DNA of 64,000 nt from Caulobacter sp. Root343 (GCF_001425745.1 NZ_LMDF01000006.1:1056035-1120034); one strand, 5' to 3'; shown: positions 8,670 through 17,556, numbered from the stretch's first letter. Numbers and translations are program-made. Notes: a model not told the origin generated them from the letters alone.

Positions 8670-9854
8670 ATGTCTCAGGTCCCGTACTTCGTCCCCCGCG
8701 CGCCCTATGCCGAGGATCCCTTCAAGTCGAGGGGCCGTCGGTTCAAGGAGGACGAAAGCCGCACCCGGACCCCGTTCGCGCGCGACCGCGACCGCATCAT
8801 CCACACCTCGGCCTTCCGCCGGCTCAAGGAAAAGACCCAGGTCTTCGTGGCGCACGAGGGCGACAATTTCCGCACGCGCCTGACCCATTCGCTGGAAGTG
8901 GCCCAGGTGGCGCGCTCGCTGGCGACGGCCCTGGGGCTGGACAGCGACCTGGCCGAGACCATCGCCCTGGGCCACGACATCGGCCATCCGCCGTTCGGCC
9001 ATGCCGGCGAGGACGAGCTGGAACAGCAGATGAAGGACTTCGGCGGCTTCGACCACAACGTCCAGACGTTCCGGGTCGTGACCGAACTGGAGCACCGCTA
9101 TCCGGACTTCCTGGGCCTGAACCTGACCTGGGAGACCCTGGAAGGGATCATCAAGCACAACGGCCCAGTGACCAACAAGCTGGGCAAGCCGTCCTGGAAG
9201 GCCATCTCCAAGTACGACAACGACTACAATCTGGGTCTGGACACCTGGGCCTCGGCCGAGGCCCAGGTCGCGGCCCTGGCCGACGACATCGCCTACAACA
9301 ACCACGATGTCGACGACGGCGTCACCGCCGGCCTGTTCACCCTGGACGAGCTGATGGACGTGCCGTTGATCGGCCCGATCCTGGCGGCGGTGAAGAGCGA
9401 GCGCCCGGACCTCGACGCGCGCCTGACCCATCTGGAGGCCATCCGCCGCATGATCGGCGCGATGATCGACGACGTGATGGGCGAGACCCTGCAGCGCGCC
9501 GCCGCCACCGGCGTCGCCTCGGCCGACGACGTTCGCGGCCTGGATCACGCCCTGGTGGCCTTCTCGCCCGACATGGCCGAGGACTTGGCTCGGCTGCGAA
9601 AATTCCTGCACGAGCGGATGTACCGCCACTGGCGCGTCAACCGCACGCGCAGCCAAGCTCGCCGTATTCTGGGCGAAATGTTCGGGCTTTTCCTGAAGGA
9701 GCCGGAGGTCCTTCCGACCGTCTGGTTCGCCAAGTCGCAGAACCGCGACGAAGCCGGCCGAGCCCGCGTGGTCTGTGACTATATCGCGGGCATGACCGAT
9801 CGCTTCGCGATAGAAGAACACCGCAAGCTGTTCCATCTCGACGTCTGGAACTAA
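8670..9854 (+). CDS. dgt: dGTP triphosphohydrolase-like HD-domain protein
   Basis: HD-superfamily hydrolase of the Dgt group, which cleaves dNTPs to deoxynucleoside and triphosphate and so tunes nucleotide pools. 394 residues, typical of the short alphaproteobacterial type-2 proteins. H73 (LTHSLEVAQ), H102-D103 ([11 protein letters not shown]) and the later [10 protein letters not shown] supply the metal-binding HD set. The ATG start is at 8670. It is followed by a strong hairpin at 9861 and a dispersed repeat, then the SPOR gene. In related genomes I would expect argS immediately downstream, and it is absent here. Confidence 0.92.
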   Translation: MSQVPYFVPRAPYAEDPFKSRGRRFKEDESRTRTPFARDRDRIIHTSAFRRLKEKTQVFVAHEGDNFRTRLTHSLEVAQVARSLATALGLDSDLAETIALGHDIGHPPFGHAGEDELEQQMKDFGGFDHNVQTFRVVTELEHRYPDFLGLNLTWETLEGIIKHNGPVTNKLGKPSWKAISKYDNDYNLGLDTWASAEAQVAALADDIAYNNHDVDDGVTAGLFTLDELMDVPLIGPILAAVKSERPDLDARLTHLEAIRRMIGAMIDDVMGETLQRAAATGVASADDVRGLDHALVAFSPDMAEDLARLRKFLHERMYRHWRVNRTRSQARRILGEMFGLFLKEPEVLPTVWFAKSQNRDEAGRARVVCDYIAGMTDRFAIEEHRKLFHLDVWN

Positions 9855-9860
9855 GCCCCA

Positions 9861-9888
9861 AGCCTGTCCGATACGGACAGGCTCGGTT
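9861..9888 (+). terminator. Hairpin terminator after dgt
   Basis: A perfect 10-bp stem, AGCCTGTCCG with CGGACAGGCT and a 3-nt loop, lies 6 nt after the dgt stop and is followed by CGGTTT. The U-run is short, so termination may be partial. Confidence 0.7.
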
Positions 9889-9897
9889 TAAAAAGTT

Positions 9898-9947
9898 AGA
9901 GCGTGATCGCCGCTGAAACCGGTATCCACTTTCGGCTATCACGCTCT
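9898..9947. repeat. Dispersed alphaproteobacterial palindromic repeat (AGAGCGTGAT...ATCACGCTCT)
   Basis: 50 nt with perfect 10-nt inverted ends and a core containing AAACCGGTATCCACTTTC. Elements with these ends and core are scattered through many alphaproteobacterial intergenic regions. Only one copy is seen here. The rest of the gap to 10123 holds no ORF or RNA that I recognise. Confidence 0.7.
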
Positions 9948-10123
9948 AGGGGCTTCCTGAGACTCGGAATGGGGACGCGAGCGGCCTTTCGTTCGCCACC
10001 TGAGCGGGGTGGACGCTTCTGAGACGCGCCGGCGTTGGGTAACCTGGGGTCGCGCGCGTCTGATTCGAGACGTTCGATCCGCGCGCCTTAATTTAGCGCG
10101 CCGAGTTTTGGAGCCTACCTCAG

Positions 10124-10915
10124 ATGTCTGATCCGCACCGCGGGGCCTATACGCCGCCCACCGACGCTCCGTTGTCGTTCGACGCGCGTCAGCCCGTGCG
10201 CGGCGCGCGCCCCTTGCCCATGACCCTGATCATCAGCGCGGTGGTGCTGGTGACCCTGGTGGTGGCCGTGGTCATGATCTATCGCGGCGGTGTCCGCGGG
10301 CCGAACGAGCCGCCGCAGGCGGTGGGGACGCAAGTGGCCCAGATGAAGACCCCGCCGGCCGCCGCCAGCCAGCCGCAGGACCCGGCCGCGGGCCTGCAGA
10401 TCTATCACAACGAGGACCCGCAGCCCTCGGCCACCTTCGCCGCGCCGCCCGAAGCGCCGGTCGCGCGTCCGGCCGCGCCGCTGAACACCGTTCCCGTCCA
10501 GACCGCCGCCCTGCCGGCCGCCAAGCCCGCGCCGACCGCCACCCAACCGGCGACGCCGGCCGCCAAACCGGCGCCGACTATCGAGTCCCTGGCCACCGCC
10601 GCGGCGGCCAAGCCGGCTCCCAAGCCGGTGCAGGTGGCCTCGGCCGCCACGCCCAAGCCCGCGGCGACGGCCAGCGGCCCGGCCTCGGTGCAGATCGGCG
10701 CGCTGTCCTCACCGGCCCTGGCCGACAAGGCCTGGACCGACGCCGTGCGCCTGGCCCCCGGTCTGGCCTCGGGCAAGGGCAAGAAGGTCGAGACCGTCGA
10801 CAAGAACGGCACGACGCTCTACCGCACCTCGGTGACGGGCTTCGCCAGCCGTGAGGCCGCCAAGGCCTTCTGCGAGACGATCTCGGCGTCCGGCAAGTCC
10901 TGCTTCGTCAAATGA
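10124..10915 (+). CDS. SPOR-domain protein, single-span inner-membrane
   Basis: 263 residues. A cytoplasmic N-terminus of about 30 residues is followed by one membrane span (about 33-53), a long Ala/Pro/Lys-rich periplasmic linker and a C-terminal SPOR fold starting at SVQIGALSS and ending SGKSCFVK. SPOR domains bind denuded glycan strands at the division septum, so a septal cell-wall role is likely. Its stop overlaps the nagZ start (ATGA), consistent with a SPOR-nagZ-scpA-scpB operon. In related alphaproteobacteria this gene usually follows argS. Confidence 0.88.
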   Translation: MSDPHRGAYTPPTDAPLSFDARQPVRGARPLPMTLIISAVVLVTLVVAVVMIYRGGVRGPNEPPQAVGTQVAQMKTPPAAASQPQDPAAGLQIYHNEDPQPSATFAAPPEAPVARPAAPLNTVPVQTAALPAAKPAPTATQPATPAAKPAPTIESLATAAAAKPAPKPVQVASAATPKPAATASGPASVQIGALSSPALADKAWTDAVRLAPGLASGKGKKVETVDKNGTTLYRTSVTGFASREAAKAFCETISASGKSCFVK

Positions 10916-11949
10916 GCCTGCTGTCGGGCGCGCCGTCCGCCGCCATCCTCGGCTGCGCCGGGACGACGCTCTCGCGTGAGGAAGTCGATTTCTTCAAGGA
11001 CGTGAAGCCGTGGGGCTTCATCCTGTTCAAGCGCAACATCGCCGACCCGGAGCAGGTGAGGGCGCTGACCGCCGCCCTGCGCGCCACGGTCGGGCGTGAC
11101 GACGCCCCGATCCTGATCGACCAGGAGGGCGGCCGCGTCGCCCGCCTGCAGCCGCCGCACTGGCGGACCTATCCGCCGGGCCGCGCCTATGGCCAGTTGG
11201 TCGCCAACGATCCGCTGGTCGCCCGCGAGGTCACCCGTCTTGGCGCCCGCCTGATGGCCCACGACCTGCGCGCACTGGGGATCAATGTCGACTGTGTGCC
11301 GGTGCTGGACGTGCCGGACCCCAAGGGCCACGAGATCATCGGCGACCGCGCCTATGGCGACACGCCCGAGCAGGTGGCGACCCTGGGCCGCGCGGCGGCC
11401 GAGGGCCTGCTGGCCGGCGGCGTGCTGCCGATCATCAAGCACATCCCCGGCCACGGCCGCGCCATGAGCGACAGCCATCTGGAGCTGCCGGTGGTCAAGG
11501 CCAAGCTGGCCGAGCTGGACGCGCGCGACTTCGCCCCGTTCCGGGTGCTGTCGGACATGCCCATGGCGATGACCGCTCACGTCGTCTACACGGCCATCGA
11601 CCGCAAGAACCCCGCAACGACCTCGAAGAAGGCCATCAAGCAGATCATTCGCGGCTCGATCGGCTTCGACGGCCTCTTGATGAGCGACGACCTGTCGATG
11701 AAGGCGCTGTCGGGCGACTTCAAGCAGCGCGCCAAGGACAGCCTGTCGGCCGGCTGCGACGTCGTCCTGCACTGCAACGGCGACATGGCCGAGATGAAGG
11801 CGGTGATGTCGGGCGTCGGCAAGATGTCCAAGGAGGCCCGCCGCCGGGCCCAGGCCGTGATGGGCCGCCTCGTGAAGGTTCCCGAGCCGTTCGACGTGGC
11901 CGAGGCGCGGGCCCGTTTCGACGCGGCCTTTGACGGAAAGTACGCTTGA
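10912..11949 (+). CDS. nagZ: Beta-N-acetylhexosaminidase NagZ
   Basis: Glycoside hydrolase family 3 enzyme that removes N-acetylglucosamine from anhydromuropeptides during cytoplasmic peptidoglycan recycling. 345 residues with no signal peptide, as expected. The GH3 signature KHIPGHG is at 176-182 with DSH at 187-189, which forms the mobile His-Asp loop of NagZ. The nucleophile aspartate is in LLMSDDLSMKAL. The start ATG overlaps the SPOR stop, and the gene's stop overlaps the TTG start of scpA. Confidence 0.95.
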   Translation: MSLLSGAPSAAILGCAGTTLSREEVDFFKDVKPWGFILFKRNIADPEQVRALTAALRATVGRDDAPILIDQEGGRVARLQPPHWRTYPPGRAYGQLVANDPLVAREVTRLGARLMAHDLRALGINVDCVPVLDVPDPKGHEIIGDRAYGDTPEQVATLGRAAAEGLLAGGVLPIIKHIPGHGRAMSDSHLELPVVKAKLAELDARDFAPFRVLSDMPMAMTAHVVYTAIDRKNPATTSKKAIKQIIRGSIGFDGLLMSDDLSMKALSGDFKQRAKDSLSAGCDVVLHCNGDMAEMKAVMSGVGKMSKEARRRAQAVMGRLVKVPEPFDVAEARARFDAAFDGKYA

Positions 11950-12770
11950 GCACGGGCTTTCAGCCCACATTCGACTTCGAGGCCGCCAACGAGGCGGCCG
12001 AGGATGGCGCGGCGCTCGTCATCGACATCGACGGCTACGAAGGCCCGCTGCACGTCCTCCTGGCCCTGGCCCGCAGCCAGAAGGTCGATCTGCTGCAGCT
12101 GTCGATCACTCGCCTGGCCGAACAGTACCTGGCCTTCGTGCAGCAGGCCCGCCGCGTGCGCTTCGCCCTGGCGGCCGACTATCTGGTGATGGCCGCCTGG
12201 CTGGCCTATCTGAAGTCCCGCCTTCTGCTGCCAAAGCCCGAGCGGGCCAAGGCCGAGGAGCCGCCGGCCGAGGAGATGGCCGCGCAACTGGCCTTCCGCC
12301 TGGCCAAGCTGGACGTGATGCGCAAGGCCGTCGAGGCCCTGAAGGACCGCCCGATCCTCAAGCGCGACGTGTTCATGCGCGGCGACCCCGAGGCGGTGAA
12401 GATCGTCTCCTCGACGCGGCTGGAGGGCGACCTCTACGGCCTGATGAGCGCCTACATCACCCAACGCAAACGCGAGCACAGCCGCCACTACGCCCCGCGC
12501 CCGCCGACCGCCTATCCGCTGGAGGACGCCCGCGACCGCCTGCGCAGCCTGCTGCCGAAGATGCAGGACTGGACAGTGCTCTCGACCGTCGCCCCGATCG
12601 AGCGGGCGCTGGACGACGACGACGGGCCCACGCCCGCCTCCTACCTGGCCTCGACCCTCTCGGCCTCGCTGGAGCTGGTGAAGGAAGGCGTGCTGGAGGC
12701 GCGCCAGATGGAGGCGTTCCAGGACATCTACTTGCGGACCCGGGCGGAGCCGTTGGAAATCGCGGAATGA
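11946..12770 (+). CDS. scpA: Segregation and condensation protein A
   Basis: Kleisin subunit of the SMC-ScpAB condensin that compacts and separates chromosomes. 274 residues. The N-terminal kleisin motif GYEGPLHVLLALARSQKVD and the helix LAADYLVMAAWLAYLKSRLLLP are typical, and the C-terminal winged-helix region is present. The start is TTG at 11946, inside the nagZ stop region (TTGA overlap). A later ATG would remove the conserved N-terminus, so the TTG start is preferred. It is translationally coupled to scpB by another 4-nt overlap. Confidence 0.93.
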   Translation: MSTGFQPTFDFEAANEAAEDGAALVIDIDGYEGPLHVLLALARSQKVDLLQLSITRLAEQYLAFVQQARRVRFALAADYLVMAAWLAYLKSRLLLPKPERAKAEEPPAEEMAAQLAFRLAKLDVMRKAVEALKDRPILKRDVFMRGDPEAVKIVSSTRLEGDLYGLMSAYITQRKREHSRHYAPRPPTAYPLEDARDRLRSLLPKMQDWTVLSTVAPIERALDDDDGPTPASYLASTLSASLELVKEGVLEARQMEAFQDIYLRTRAEPLEIAE

Positions 12771-13441
12771 CCGTCGAACTCGACCCCCTCTTCGTCGAGC
12801 GCTGCATCGAGGCGCTGCTGTTCGCGGCGGCCGAGCCGCTCAGCGACGTCGACCTGGCCAAGCGCCTGCCCGAGGGCGCGGACATCGCCGCCGGGATCGC
12901 GGGCCTGCGCGCCCGCTACGAGGGACGAGGGATCGAGCTGGTCTGCGTCGCCGGGCGCTGGCGATTCCAGACGGCCAACGACCTTTCGTTCCTGATGACC
13001 GAGGAACGCGAGGAGCCGCGTCGTCTGTCCAAGGCCGCCCAGGAGACCCTGGCCATCGTCGCCTACCACCAGCCGGTGACCCGGGCCGAGATCGAGGCCG
13101 TGCGTGGCGTCCAGGCCAGTCGGGGCACGATCGACGTGCTGTTGGAGTTGGGCCTGATCCGCATGCGCGGCCGGCGTCGCACGCCGGGCCGGCCGGTGAC
13201 GTTCGGGACGACTGACGCCTTCCTTGAGCACTACGGCCTGGCAAATCTAGGCGATCTGCCGGGCATCGCCGAGATGAAGGCCGCGGGGCTGCTGGAAATG
13301 AACCTGCCGCCGGGCTTCAACGTGCCCGATCCGCTGGGCTTGCGCGCTGGCGAGGACGAGGATCCGCTGGACCTCGAGGACGGCGAGACTCCGGAATTCG
13401 CGCAGGACTTCCTGGGCGAGCCGGAGAAGGCGGAAAACTAA
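12767..13441 (+). CDS. scpB: Segregation and condensation protein B
   Basis: Winged-helix partner of ScpA in the SMC complex. About 224 residues, starting at the ATG that overlaps the scpA stop (ATGA at 12767). The N-terminal IEALLFAAAEPLS and central ETLAIVAYHQPVTRAEIEAVRG segments are diagnostic, followed by GLIRMRGRRRTPGRP. An acidic C-terminal tail (EDEDPLDLEDGE) extends past the folded part. It is the last gene of the SPOR-nagZ-scpAB run, followed by repeat family A. Confidence 0.94.
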   Translation: MTVELDPLFVERCIEALLFAAAEPLSDVDLAKRLPEGADIAAGIAGLRARYEGRGIELVCVAGRWRFQTANDLSFLMTEEREEPRRLSKAAQETLAIVAYHQPVTRAEIEAVRGVQASRGTIDVLLELGLIRMRGRRRTPGRPVTFGTTDAFLEHYGLANLGDLPGIAEMKAAGLLEMNLPPGFNVPDPLGLRAGEDEDPLDLEDGETPEFAQDFLGEPEKAEN

Positions 13442-13444
13442 AAA

Positions 13445-13546
13445 CTGTCATCCCGGACAAGCGCGAAGCGCGCCGATCCGGGACCGCCGGAAGCTCCGAG
13501 CCTGTCGCGGTCCCGGGTTTGCGCTTCGCTTCACCCGGGATGACAG
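13445..13546. repeat. REP-like palindromic element, family A copy 2
   Basis: Has the same CTGTCATCCCGG/CCGGGATGACAG ends and GATCCGGGACCGC arm as the element at 3875. It starts 4 nt after the scpB stop and ends 5 nt before the stop of the convergent gene at 13551. Confidence 0.85.
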
Positions 13547-13550
13547 CTTC

Positions 13551-13862
13551 CTAAGCCATGATATTCGCCACCAGGCCCTTGTGATCCTTCCGCTCGGGAT
13601 CGTCCTGGACCTGCTGCTTGATCATCTCCTTCAGCTTGTCCTCGACCTTCTTGCGGTCCTCGGGGGACATGGCCTTCACGTCGTCCTCGGTCAGGCCCAG
13701 CTTGGCCAGCATCATGGCCCGCATCTTCTGGGCCGGCGTCATGGCCTGGAACTTCAGGAACTCGTCTTTGGCCGAGGTTTCGCCGATCGGCGAGGCGGTC
13801 GAGGCGCTGACGCCGCCATAGGCGCCGACGGACGAAGAAGAACCAATCGAGGAAATCGACAT
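13551..13862 (-). CDS. Small hypothetical protein with Ser-rich N-terminus and charged helical C-terminus
   Basis: About 103 residues. The N-terminal 30 residues are Ser/Gly-rich and probably disordered. The C-terminal part is helical and charged (EFLKFQAMTPAQKMRA, then EDRKKVEDKLKEMIKQQ). I chose the ATG at 13862 because GGGAG lies about 9 nt upstream. An in-frame ATG at 13892 lacks a ribosome site. No signal peptide or membrane span. No family recognised, although the PAQKMR/MMLAKLGLTEDDVK pattern looks well formed rather than random. Confidence 0.65.
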   Translation of the reverse strand: MSISSIGSSSSVGAYGGVSASTASPIGETSAKDEFLKFQAMTPAQKMRAMMLAKLGLTEDDVKAMSPEDRKKVEDKLKEMIKQQVQDDPERKDHKGLVANIMA

Positions 13863-14129
13863 GGACGCGCTCCCGCTACTAGGGTGCGACATCTTGGCAA
13901 GAACCGCGCCAGTCGGGCTAAGCTCGACTTTTCAACCGCTTACGGCGCAAGGATTTGGCGGAAGCGTCGCCGGGCGGTCAACTTGACCGAGCAGAACTTG
14001 CCGCGCCGCCCGCGACCTCGCGTCCTGCGGTCGAACGATGGTCCCCAGCCCCGCGAGCGCCTATATTCTCCGGTAGTTGTAACGACGCGTCGCAGCGGCT
14101 ATCTGGCGCTGTCTCAAGGAGTCTAGGTT

Positions 14130-14354
14130 ATGGGAAGTCTCGGTCCTATCCACTGGATCATCGTCGCCGTCGTGGTGCTGCTGCTGTTCGGCGGCCGCGG
14201 CAAGCTGTCGGGCATCATGGGCGACGCGGCCAAGGGCATCCGGGCGTTCAAGGACGGCCTGAAGGACGACACCAGCAGCGAAGTCGCCGACAACAAGGCC
14301 AAGGGCGCCCTGCCGCGCACCGAGGCGGAAGCCGAAGAGCTTCGCAAGTCGTAA
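14130..14354 (+). CDS. tatA: Sec-independent (Tat) translocase protein TatA
   Basis: Pore-forming subunit of the twin-arginine translocase. 74 residues: a short N-terminal membrane helix ([14 protein letters not shown]), then [20 protein letters not shown], which is the conserved hinge and amphipathic helix, and a charged tail. The start ATG at 14130 follows AAGGAG about 10 nt upstream. It is the first gene of tatABC, with 89 nt before tatB. Confidence 0.94.
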   Translation: MGSLGPIHWIIVAVVVLLLFGGRGKLSGIMGDAAKGIRAFKDGLKDDTSSEVADNKAKGALPRTEAEAEELRKS

Positions 14355-14443
14355 GGCTTTCAGGCGCGTGGGGAGGGTTCTCCGCGCGCGACGATCCAAC
14401 CTCGCGGGGAGCGCTCGAAGCTCCGCCGCTCTAAGGCGCGTCC

Positions 14444-15043
14444 ATGCTTCCTGATATCGGCGGCACCGAACTCCTCGTCATCGCCGCCGTCGCGTTGATC
14501 GTGGTCGGTCCCAAGGACCTGCCCGCTCTGCTGCGCAAGCTCGGCCAGTTCGTCGGCCGCATGCGCGGCATGGCGTCGGAATTCCGCGCCAGCTTCGACG
14601 AAATGGCCCGTCAGTCCGAACTGGACGAGCTGCGCCGCGAGGTCCAGGCCATGCGCGCCGGCCAGTTCGCCAATCCGGTGCAGGCGGCGACCGACGCCGG
14701 CCGCGCCGAGGTCGACGGCGTCTTCGCCGACATCGACGCCTCGCTGTCCAGCGGCGCGACCCAGATGCACCCCTATGCCGGGGGCGAGATCCACAATCCT
14801 GCCCTGACCACCGACAATTCCATCCTGCCGCCGCAACCGGCCGCCGAAATCGTCGAAAAGCCCAAGCGCGTCGCGCGCAAGAAGGCTGTCGCCGAGCCGG
14901 CGATCGTCGAGCCGGCCAAGCCGGTCCGCAGGGCGCCGGCGAGCAAGAAAGACATCACCGTGGAAGCCCCCAAGGCCGCTCGCGCGCCGCGTAAGCGCGC
15001 CGCCAAGGCCGGCGGCTCGACCGCTTCGGACATCGTCTCGTGA
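14444..15043 (+). CDS. tatB: Tat translocase protein TatB
   Basis: Tat receptor subunit that works with TatC. 199 residues, with the N-terminal motif LPDIGGTELLVIAAVALIVVGPKDLPALL, where the GPKDLP element separates TatB from TatA. An amphipathic helix follows, then a long Lys/Ala/Pro-rich tail (about residues 120-199). The tail is longer than in E. coli TatB (171 residues in total). The stop overlaps the GTG start of tatC. Confidence 0.93.
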   Translation: MLPDIGGTELLVIAAVALIVVGPKDLPALLRKLGQFVGRMRGMASEFRASFDEMARQSELDELRREVQAMRAGQFANPVQAATDAGRAEVDGVFADIDASLSSGATQMHPYAGGEIHNPALTTDNSILPPQPAAEIVEKPKRVARKKAVAEPAIVEPAKPVRRAPASKKDITVEAPKAARAPRKRAAKAGGSTASDIVS

Positions 15044-15954
15044 ACGACAAGGCCATCGGATACGAACCCGAGGACGAGATCGAGTCCTCGCGCGCCCCGC
15101 TGCTGGATCACCTGATCGAGCTGCGCATGCGCCTGATCGTCTGCGTCGGCGCGATCGCCGTGGCGTTCGGCGTCTGCTTCGCCTTCGTCAAGCCGATCTT
15201 CCTGTTCCTGGTCCGCCCGTTCACGGTGGCCGAGGGCCTGAAGGCCGTGCAGGACGCCGGCGGCGGCCATCACGGCTCGTTCGACCTGTTGCTGGCCCTG
15301 GTCGGCATCAAGAAGGTTCCGGCCGCGTCGCTGGCCGACATCACCCTGCAGGCCACCGCGCCGCTGGAGCAGTTCTTCACCAACATCAAGTTGTCGGCGT
15401 TCGGGGCGATCATCATCGCCTTTCCGATCATCGCCTGGCAGCTGTACCGCTTCGTCGCGCCGGGCCTGTACAAGAAGGAACGCAACGCCTTCCTGCCGTT
15501 CCTGATCGCCTCGCCGGTGCTGTTCCTGCTGGGCGCGTCGCTAGTCTATTACATCATGCTGCCGTTCGTGCTGTGGTTCTCGCTGAGCCAGCAGATCGTC
15601 GGCGAGGGCGTCAAGGTCGTGCTGCAGACGCGGGTGTCGGAGTATCTGACCCTGGTCACCACCCTGCTGCTGGCCTTCGGCCTCAGCTTCCAGCTGCCGG
15701 TGGTGCTGTCGCTGGCCGGCCTGGCGGGTCTGGTCGATTCCAAGATGCTGCGCGGCGGCCGGCGCTACGCCATCGTCGCCGTGTTCGTGGTCGCCGCCGT
15801 GGTCACCCCGCCGGACCCGATCAGCCAGATCACCCTCGCGGTGCCGCTGTGCCTGCTCTACGAGATCTCGATCTGGTGCGTGTGGCTGATCGAACGCCGC
15901 CGCAAGCGGGAAGACGACGAAGCCGAGGCCGGCACGGACGTGGTGGCGCTCTAA
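15040..15954 (+). CDS. tatC: Tat translocase protein TatC
   Basis: Six-span inner-membrane protein that recognises twin-arginine signal peptides. 304 residues. Characteristic elements are APLLDHLIELRMRL at the N-terminus, FVAPGLYKKERNAFLPF in the middle and VTPPDPISQ near the last spans. The start is GTG at 15040, overlapping the tatB stop, and a downstream start would lose the conserved N-terminal helix. Its end overlaps that of the convergent gene at 15951. Confidence 0.95.
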   Translation: MNDKAIGYEPEDEIESSRAPLLDHLIELRMRLIVCVGAIAVAFGVCFAFVKPIFLFLVRPFTVAEGLKAVQDAGGGHHGSFDLLLALVGIKKVPAASLADITLQATAPLEQFFTNIKLSAFGAIIIAFPIIAWQLYRFVAPGLYKKERNAFLPFLIASPVLFLLGASLVYYIMLPFVLWFSLSQQIVGEGVKVVLQTRVSEYLTLVTTLLLAFGLSFQLPVVLSLAGLAGLVDSKMLRGGRRYAIVAVFVVAAVVTPPDPISQITLAVPLCLLYEISIWCVWLIERRRKREDDEAEAGTDVVAL

Positions 15955-16910
15955 GGCCGGATCGACTCGGCCTTCAGCCGCGCCAGCACGGCTAGCGGAA
16001 GCGGCGTCGTCCAGATGTTGTACTTGCCGTTGTTCCAGCCCAGGTCGTTCCGCGGCTTGTCCGTCGCCAGGCGCTCGCTGCTGAAATAGAGGCGATGGCC
16101 GTCGGGCGACAGGCGCGGCTCGGCGTCCGATCCCTTGGCGTTGACCCGCGGGCCCAGGTGGACGGGACGCCCCCAGTCGCCGTCGCCGCGCCTGAAGACG
16201 ATGAACAGATCCATCGAGCCGACCGCGATGTCGGGATCGCGCCGCGAGCCGAAGACCAGGAACGACCCGTCGGCGGCGACCGCCGGGTCGACGTCCGACA
16301 CGCCCTCCTGGCTGAACGGCATGCGGCGCGGGGCTTCATAGGCGCCGTCGCGATAGCGGGTCTCGTAGATGTGGAAACGTCCCGACGGCTCGGATGGACG
16401 CATGAAGTAGAGGCTGCCGTCGGCCGCCACCGCCGGCGCGAAGGTCGAGCGGCTGATGTTGAGCGCGTCGGGCAGACGGGTAGGGCGGCTCCAGCCCGAG
16501 GGCGTGCGATCGACCCGCCAGAGCGCCCCGCCGCCTTCGGGCCAGTCCTTGCCGGCGTAGCGCCCGTTCAGCATCGGCTCGCCCGGCCGCTGCGGACGGT
16601 TCGAAATGAAGATCATGAACGCGCCGTCGGGAGACATCGCCGGCTCCATGTCGCCATAGCGTCCGGAAAACGGCGCGATTTCCGGCGAGGTCCAGCGTCC
16701 GGCGACCCGGCGCGATACGTAGATCGCCGGATAGGGACGACCTTCACCCACGCTGCGCCCGAAATAGACGGTGCGACCGTCAGGCGTGAAGGCCGGGGCA
16801 GCATCATGGACGGGGCCGGAAATAACCCCCGGTTCCCACGGCATCGGCGTCGCCAGATCGGCGGCAGCGGTCGAAAGCGCGAGCGCGGCGGCGAAGGCGG
16901 CGGGGATCAT
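15951..16910 (-). CDS. Secreted PD40/TolB-type beta-propeller protein
   Basis: About 319 residues. The start ATG at 16910 gives a clean signal peptide (MIPAAFAAALALSTAAA) and is preferred over the longer frame opening at 17051. The mature protein contains repeated blades with F(T)PDGRTVYFG, MSPDGAFMIFISNR, VAADGSLYFMR, VAADGSFLVFG and LSPDGHRLYFSS, i.e. WD40-like PD40 repeats. Such periplasmic propellers serve as binding platforms or enzyme accessories. No partner gene is adjacent, so no substrate can be proposed. Confidence 0.8.
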   Translation of the reverse strand: MIPAAFAAALALSTAAADLATPMPWEPGVISGPVHDAAPAFTPDGRTVYFGRSVGEGRPYPAIYVSRRVAGRWTSPEIAPFSGRYGDMEPAMSPDGAFMIFISNRPQRPGEPMLNGRYAGKDWPEGGGALWRVDRTPSGWSRPTRLPDALNISRSTFAPAVAADGSLYFMRPSEPSGRFHIYETRYRDGAYEAPRRMPFSQEGVSDVDPAVAADGSFLVFGSRRDPDIAVGSMDLFIVFRRGDGDWGRPVHLGPRVNAKGSDAEPRLSPDGHRLYFSSERLATDKPRNDLGWNNGKYNIWTTPLPLAVLARLKAESIRP

Positions 16911-17006
16911 CGGGAGCGCTCTCGACGGCGAGGGACGCTCGGTAGTTGGGGACGACGGCCGAGCTTGGCAATCACGCTGCGACGAGCGGCAGGTCGGCCC
17001 ACCACG

Positions 17007-17036
17007 AAAAAAGGCCCCGCGACCGTGCCGCGAGGC
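17007..17036 (-). terminator. Rho-independent terminator of the UrcA-like gene
   Basis: Reading the minus strand, a GC stem (GGCCTCGCG with CGCGGGGCC) is followed directly by TTTTTT. It lies 46 nt past the stop of the gene at 17083 and is the best intrinsic terminator in the window. Confidence 0.85.
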
Positions 17037-17082
17037 CTCTTTCCCGCTCAAATACGCGAGCGACTTCTGTCGGCGTCGAGCC

Positions 17083-17556
17083 TTAGACGGCGGCGCCCAT
17101 GCGGACTTGCAGCTGGGCCTTGGCGGCGCGGACGGTGTCGGTCACGCAAGCCTGATAGGTGACGACGCTGAAGTGCGGGTTCTGGGCCTTGCACACGGTC
17201 GCGGCGGCCGTGCGGATTTCGGCGTGGATCTGGTCGCGGGTCTTGCCCTTCAGCGAGATGCGGACGACCGAGACGGTTTCGGTGGCCGGGGTCTTGCCGG
17301 TGTCGCGAACGCGCATGATCGAGGCCAGCTGGCGGTGTGCGCTCATCAGGGCGTTGTCGACGCAGTCCTGGGCGACGATCTTGGCGTCGGCGGCGCAGAC
17401 GGTGTTGGCGGCGGCCTTGATCTCGTTTTCGATCTGCACCGAGTTCTTGCCCGCGATCGAAACGCGAACTTCGGTGCTGATGGTCTTCGCGCTGGCCGGG
17501 GCGACGGCGGTGGCGGCGGCGATGGCGAGGGCGGCGAAAGCGGCGAACGTCTTCAT
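17083..17556 (-). CDS. Secreted UrcA-like protein with two tandem copies of the domain
   Basis: 157 residues starting at the ATG at 17556, which gives a signal peptide (MKTFAAFAALAIAAATAVAPASA). The mature part shows an internal duplication. Repeat one (about 27-78) has VRVSIAGK, IENEIKAAANTVC and CVDNALMSAHRQL. Repeat two (about 90-150) has VRISLKGK, IHAEIRTAAATVC and CVTDTVRAAKAQL. Each half keeps two cysteines in matching places. UrcA-family proteins are usually about 100 residues with one such unit. The biochemical function of the family is unknown. It has its own terminator (17007) and is monocistronic. Confidence 0.7.
   Translation of the reverse strand: MKTFAAFAALAIAAATAVAPASAKTISTEVRVSIAGKNSVQIENEIKAAANTVCAADAKIVAQDCVDNALMSAHRQLASIMRVRDTGKTPATETVSVVRISLKGKTRDQIHAEIRTAAATVCKAQNPHFSVVTYQACVTDTVRAAKAQLQVRMGAAV

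Noticed and set aside
10074..10095. tRNA T-loop-like sequence (GTTCGATCC)
   Set aside because: No cloverleaf arms could be formed around it.
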